Below, in pieces: positions 27,462 to 32,055 of a stretch of DNA of 32,055 nucleotides. The DNA is from Rachicladosporium sp. CCFEE 5018 (taxonomy: Eukaryota; Ascomycota; Dothideomycetes; Cladosporiales; Cladosporiaceae), in contig KZ111209.1 of the NCBI GenBank assembly GCA_002077045.2, positions 1 through 32,055 on the forward strand, in the 5' to 3' direction. The stretch's first letter is position 1, and each line of letters starts with the position of its first letter. Made by a program: the position numbers and the translations under genes. Below the pieces are notes generated by a model. It had not been told where the DNA came from, did not search any database, and saw nothing but the letters and a program-made list of their open reading frames with translations.

Positions 27462-28027
27462 GACCGATGACAGGAAATGGCGATTTGACAAGTCTTGCCG
27501 CTCGTCTCGCCCCGCGGAATGATAGCGCCCCGGAAATCAACAGCAGCGAGTGCCGCTGTCGAGGTGTCCTGGCTCTCGAAGCCAAATGCCGATGCACTGC
27601 GAAATTTTGCCCGATTTCGCACCGGGAGTCGCGACCATCTTGGCCAAAGCACCGCTGCAGTGCGCCAGTGCTCCGCTGGCGCCGACGTAGTGGGCCGACG
27701 AGGTGGTGCAGGTGCGAGTCTAGCCTTCGGAGGACTACCAAAAGCGGAGACATCGCGCTTTCTCGACGGCAAAGCAAATCCATCTTTCGCAGCCGGACCA
27801 AGGTGGGCCGAAGTCAGTACGCAGACGGGTCGGACAGCGAGGTCGCGATGAGCAATCTGCGTCACGAGTGCCTTGGACACGGCACAGTGCGACAGAACGA
27901 AGGCATGTGGTGTATGAAAACCCGAACGTTGATGTAGACATAAGATAGGATGCTCGCATTTATATTGCGTCTATGACCCTTGCGCCCCTCCCTGCCAAAA
28001 AACAAACGCCCCTCTAACCCCTCCAGT
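27462..28027. other. Intergenic region between convergent YTH1 and the WSC gene
   Basis: About 570 bp between two 3' ends. It is GC-rich, so several frames stay open on both strands (for example 27495-27851 plus), but no family is recognisable and no splice signals link them. It is presumed 3' UTR and spacer. Confidence 0.4.
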
Positions 28028-30288
28028 TCACATGTCAGGATACCCCCTAATGGCATAAACGTTCATCTCCCCAGGTCCACCACACAAATACCTCCCATCA
28101 CCCTCGCAAGCCATACTGCACTGCGAGCTATCCGCACTGAAAGGCGTCGAGTTATGCCCACAGTAACACTCACTGCCGTACTCGACGGCCGAGACCGCGT
28201 AGCCGGCGCGGAAGCAGCCGGCGAAGCAGGTCGAGGGCGTGTTCTTGGTGCCGCTAGGGTATTGCAGGCGGTAGGGGAAGGTGCGCGAGCCGATGCTGTC
28301 GGTGTAGCAGCCGGCGTAGGAGAGGCTGGCGTCGATGTCGGTGGCCGGTTGGATTGTGGGGGTCGCGGCTGGGGAGGTAGCGGGAGAGGGGTTGGTGGCG
28401 GGCGAGGAGGTCGAGGTGCCGGTTGAGAAAACGGAGATGGCACCTGCGCCGCCGCAGAGCTCGGTGCTGTCGCCGCTGCAGGCCATGTTGCAGTTTGTTT
28501 GAGAGGAAGCGACGGTAGCGTACGACGCAAGGGCATTGTCGCAGTAGCACTCGTGGCTATACTCCATGCCTGCGATGCTGTAGCCGGCGCCGGAGCAGGC
28601 GGAGATGCAGGACTCGATTGTCATGGTATCGGAGTTTGGCTGCTGCTTGGAGAGGATTCGATTACCGGGGTTGTCGTTATAGCAGGATTGGAAGGACCAG
28701 CCGCTTGGGAGGTTGGAGGGGACTTGCGAGGGGCCGGCGGCGGGCGTGGTTGTGCCGGTACCTGTGCCTGAGCCTGAGCCAGTGCCGGTGGTGGGCGCCT
28801 TGCTCGAGACGGTGCCGTCGGTATTCACGTACTCGAACATGGAAAGCCTGTTGCTGCCACCGCAGAGCTGCGTGTTGTCACCTTCGCAGACGAACGAGCA
28901 GCCAGCGTTGCCATCAGGTGCTGGACCGCCGCCATTGTCGAAAGAGAAGCCACAGTGGCATTCACGTCCGTACTCCATACCGCTGTAAGGGTACCCGTTC
29001 GTCTGGCAGTATGCCTGGCAGGTTGCGGGGGTAAGGCTGCCGAAGTAGTCCTTCTCGACTGCCAGGGTACGGGCGTTCGGCTGATCGGCATAGCAGCCGA
29101 GCGATCGCCAGGCGCCGCAGGTCTCGCCAGCGGATCCGGAGCAGGGCTTGTTGCAGCCTGCAGAGCCATCACTGGCTTGACCCTGGTTGTTCTGGACTGC
29201 ATTATCGCACCAGCACTCACTTCCAAATTCGAGACCAGCGTAAGAGTAGCCTTGGCTCGAGCAGGTGGCAGTGCAGTAGTCGACGGTCATGCCACCAGCA
29301 GGCTGCTGCACGTGATTGCGGAAAGCGCGATTGTTGGTAGCATCAGTCCAGCATCCGAGCGAAGTCCAGCCAGAAGGCAGTGTGGGAGTAACTGGTGTCA
29401 CAGGTCCGGAAGCAGCCTTTTGCGGTGTAGCACCATTCAAGCTGTACAAGTTCATTGCGCCAGCGCCACCACAGAAGTTCGACTTATCGCCGTTACACTT
29501 GTTACTGCAAGTAGAGTCGGACGTGGGAGCCCCGTTGGCATAGGTGTTATCGCAGTAGCACTCGCCTGTTAATCATGATTAGAGTGAAGGGTTCCAATCA
29601 GGCAGAGAAGTTGGAAGTCGTACCTGAGTACTCGGCGCCAGCGAGCGTGTAGCCAGCATTCTTGCAAGCAGACAGGCAAAGCGGAATGGTCATCTCAGAG
29701 CCACCGCCAGTGGTACCCACAGGATGCGTGAGCGTACGCGCCGCTGTGCTATCAGTCCAGCAGCCCTGGCTCACCCAACCATCGACACCGGGGTTGACAG
29801 TCGTTGTCTTTACCGGCGGGTTTCCAATAAACGTACCATTCCAGAACAGGTTGATCCTGTCAGCACCACCGCACGGCTGTGTCGCAGTCTTCGTGCATGC
29901 CATGTTGCAGTCGCTGTCGGGCTTTTGGACCGAGTCGGTGTTGACGTAGTTGTCACACCAGCACTCTCCTCCGTACTCTGTGCCTGCATAGGCGTATCCT
30001 AGGGCTTGACATTGTAGCTGGCATGCTCCGTCGTCATTGTGTTCGCCTGAATGGGCTTGCAGGCTCAAAGTCCTGTCCTGCTGGGAATCACTGGGGAGGA
30101 TCGAATCAGCGAGTGTTTGGGAGGATAGAGTGGTAGAGTCCATACCTGAAGCACCCAAGCGATCGCCAGTTCTCGGTTGTGTAAGGCGTCAAAGTGTTCT
30201 GCCTCTTCTCGGGCAATCGCATAGCCTGCGACCCATGAAGGGCTAGTGAAGCAAGACCAAGCGAAGTTATAAGCATCTTGGAAGACAT
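28028..30288 (-). CDS. Secreted protein with six tandem WSC domains
   Basis: WSC domains are eight-cysteine carbohydrate-binding modules of fungal cell-wall sensors and wall-associated enzymes. Exons are 30288-30146, 30090-29624 and 29565-28028, with introns of 55 and 58 nt; total 715 residues. The N-terminus (MSSKMLITSLGLASLALHGSQA) is a signal peptide followed by a possible Kex2-type site, LPEKR/Q. The six WSC units begin at WRSLGCF, WVSQGCW, WTSLGCW, WRSLGCY, WSFQSCY and YAGCY, each with a YxxAGxEYxxEC(W/Y)C-like core and a CGG...L/VY end. Unit 3 lacks that end and runs straight into unit 4 (ETCGAWRSLGC). Linkers after units 4 and 5 are Ser/Thr/Gly/Pro-rich. No transmembrane helix, GPI signal or enzyme domain is visible, so it is a secreted or wall-bound lectin-like protein rather than a Wsc1-type sensor. 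The ligand is unknown. Confidence 0.9.
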
Positions 30289-31564
30289 CTCTGAAGAAAG
30301 GGAAACAGTGAAACGACTGTGAGTAGCGAGTGAAGACGAGATGTCAGGATGCGATACATGAAGGACGATCTTGACGAAGAACAGCAAGATCGAGAAAGTT
30401 ATGTACCTATCGTGTTTGGCGAGATGTGCAAAATAGGTCCACCATCTGGACCCATGGCTTGAGGTCTGGAAACTCTCATCACCACGAGGCGGACAAGGCC
30501 AGGTCGTCTACGGCTACTACCAGTGGTCCAGAGGTCGCGAAGTCGACTATCGTTGCCAGCCGTTGGTAACATGGCAAACTAGTAAGTCTCGAGTGCGAGT
30601 CGAGGCATGCCCTCAGCTTCTGTGGTGGACGCCTTCACGTGGTCTAGTCTATCCGTAGCACCACGGGTATCCCATTGAGCCCAGGCGTGAGAGCACGGTC
30701 GTCGGATACAAGCACATCTTGAGGCTCAAGTCTGGGAGCACAGAGTGATAGGACGAAGCCGAGTCCGTGGCCGCCAGCCACGCGAGCTGATGTGTGACCG
30801 AAAGAGTACACCAAAGCCGTTTCTAGATAGAGCTTTCCTAGATGAGGTTTGGGCAACGCCACGGCGTGTTACAACGGTCCAATTTCGGTGTGCGCGACAA
30901 GCGAGAGCAAGCACCTGAGGCGTGGTCTAGAGGAGAAGGTTGTGGCTTGTATGTCGGGGAGTTTTGGGTTGGTTTTGGGAGTAGTGCGTTATAGTGCGGC
31001 AGTGGCTTGTGCGTGTGATCTCTATGAGATCTCGAAGTCCTTTGTTGTGTCTGTCACATGTCTATCATCAAGAACGGGACGGAGCTTCCAGATACCAACA
31101 TACCAGGTAGACAGTACTCCAGTGACCGAAAGTCTATAGTCCGAGGTCGTATTGTATCCGACCAGATGTAATGGATGCAAGGCTGGACGGAAGCGAGCAA
31201 GGCAAGGTCGAAAGCGGAATTGTGGAGATTGACAGTCGGCCAAAAATAAGCTCACCCTGCTACCGGAAAATCATTGATCCTGGTCCGACCACGTAGGAGA
31301 CCAACTCTAGATCGCTCGACAAGTACCACAGTACCCACTGACTCGAGAGCCTGGGACATCAGTTCGCTGCACGAGTAGCGTCCTGAAGAGGGCTCACGAG
31401 TACCACACCCTCGGCGCTGGGGAGTGATTCTCTAGGCAAATCTATCGAGCATGTAGTCAGCCCTGTGCCGCAGACCATAAGCCCTTCTCCCGCCGAACAC
31501 ATGTAAGCCTCGCAGAAGACATGCGCGATTCTGCCCGTCGCCATCACCTCGCACATCGTGACAT
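30289..31564. other. Intergenic region between the WSC gene and the P450
   Basis: About 1.3 kb holding the WSC gene promoter and the P450 3' end. A 72-codon minus-strand frame (30644-30862) has a faintly protein-like composition, but I cannot tie it to any family or to flanking exons. It could be a gene remnant or chance. No RNA gene seen. Confidence 0.35.
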
Positions 31565-32055
31565 TTACCCAACCACACCCTTCCGCCTCCTCAAGCGACA
31601 AGGCATCCCCTCCCTCGGCTTCGCAGTCCCAAGCTGAATCTGATACGCCTCATCCCCCCACATCTCCTGCACTCCCTCCACATCCCCAGGATACCCGCTT
31701 CCATCGCCCCTCAGCTCTTGACTGCCCAACTCCTTGTACGCAGCCTCGAAATCGAAGCTCCGGACCGTCATTGCCAGGATGACCTTTGTCTCGATCATGG
31801 CGAGCTCCTGGCCGATGCAATTTCGGGGCCCTTTGGAGAAGGGGACGTAAGCGCTAGTGTTAGTGGAGGGGTCTAAGAAGCGTTCGGGGCGGAAGATGTG
31901 AGGGTCGCCCCAGAGAGGGGAGCGGTGCAGGCCGACGTCGACGGGCCAGAGCATAAGGTCTTTGGTGTGGATTGCTTGGCCGGTTGTGGGGTCGTGGATG
32001 AAGAAGCTGTGCGTAGTGTCAGTAAGTGGGACCAAGGATCTGGGGACGGCGAGAT
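31565..32055 (-). CDS. Cytochrome P450, C-terminal part (partial at right edge)
   Basis: Heme-thiolate monooxygenase of the microsomal fungal P450 type. The minus-strand frame is open from the window edge to TAA at 31567-31565, giving about 163 residues of the C-terminal end. The PERF motif (WGDPHIFRPERFL) and the heme loop PFSKGPRNCIGQELAMIE, with the axial Cys and the FxxGxRxCxG pattern, are present. They are followed by the L-helix and the terminal strand region. The K-helix ExxR and everything upstream lie outside the window. The CYP family and substrate cannot be assigned; such enzymes act in alkane, lipid or secondary metabolism. Confidence 0.93.
   Translation of the reverse strand, partial: LAVPRSLVPLTDTTHSFFIHDPTTGQAIHTKDLMLWPVDVGLHRSPLWGDPHIFRPERFLDPSTNTSAYVPFSKGPRNCIGQELAMIETKVILAMTVRSFDFEAAYKELGSQELRGDGSGYPGDVEGVQEMWGDEAYQIQLGTAKPREGMPCRLRRRKGVVG

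Noticed and set aside
27458..27937. Overlapping open frames on both strands downstream of YTH1
   Set aside because: GC-rich sequence keeps several frames open at once; none looks like a known protein.
30644..30862. 72-codon minus-strand frame resembling a ketosynthase-like C-terminus
   Set aside because: The resemblance is limited to a short SFGHTS-type stretch; no upstream exons and no catalytic motifs.

Overview
The window looks like nuclear DNA of a filamentous ascomycete (Pezizomycotina, probably Dothideomycetes). The genes carry short GT-AG introns, mostly 48-62 nt, with CTRAY-type branch motifs. Their products are fungal housekeeping families: HAP3, Gim4, Cmc2, Aro8, a CLIP-170-like protein, Ntr2 and Yth1. 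There are no operons or bacterial signals. The class-level placement is an impression from protein resemblance, not a computed result.

Left part (1-6425): the 5' exon of the CCAAT-binding subunit HAP3 (minus, runs off the left edge); about 2.2 kb with no supportable gene; a four-exon prefoldin subunit 2 gene (minus) divergent from a two-exon CMC2 gene (plus); then a two-exon ARO8-like aromatic/2-aminoadipate aminotransferase (minus) with an unusual Asn-Gly-rich tail.

Middle (about 7.4-16.5 kb): an island unlike the housekeeping genes around it. It encodes a 987-residue tyrosine recombinase, reconstructed across one 48-nt intron, with the catalytic R, K, HxxR, H and Y signature and two C-terminal C2H2-like zinc fingers. 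A second, very long reading frame that I do not recognise follows. It is split by one in-frame TAG, and beyond the stop the same frame stays open for 412 codons, including a SAP-like segment and a basic/acidic nuclear-type tail. I read this as a Crypton- or Starship-captain-like mobile element carrying an undescribed partner protein. It is inserted between ARO8 and the CLIP gene; its ends are not resolved.

Right part (17.2-32 kb): a CLIP-170/Bik1-like microtubule plus-end protein (minus); an APH-fold kinase related to the ACAD10/11 kinase domain (plus); a TMEM14 protein (minus) whose reading frame needs an 8-nt microexon; the spliceosome-disassembly factor Ntr2 (plus) with tandem in-frame donors; a CCCH/DUF1771/Smr protein (minus) divergent from the polyadenylation factor Yth1/CPSF30 (plus), whose fifth zinc finger has an insertion; a secreted protein with six WSC domains (minus); and the C-terminal part of a cytochrome P450 (minus) cut by the right edge.

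Apart from the recombinase and the unknown frame next to it, the genes form no obvious pathway. All exon boundaries were inferred by reading splice sites and protein-family continuity by eye.
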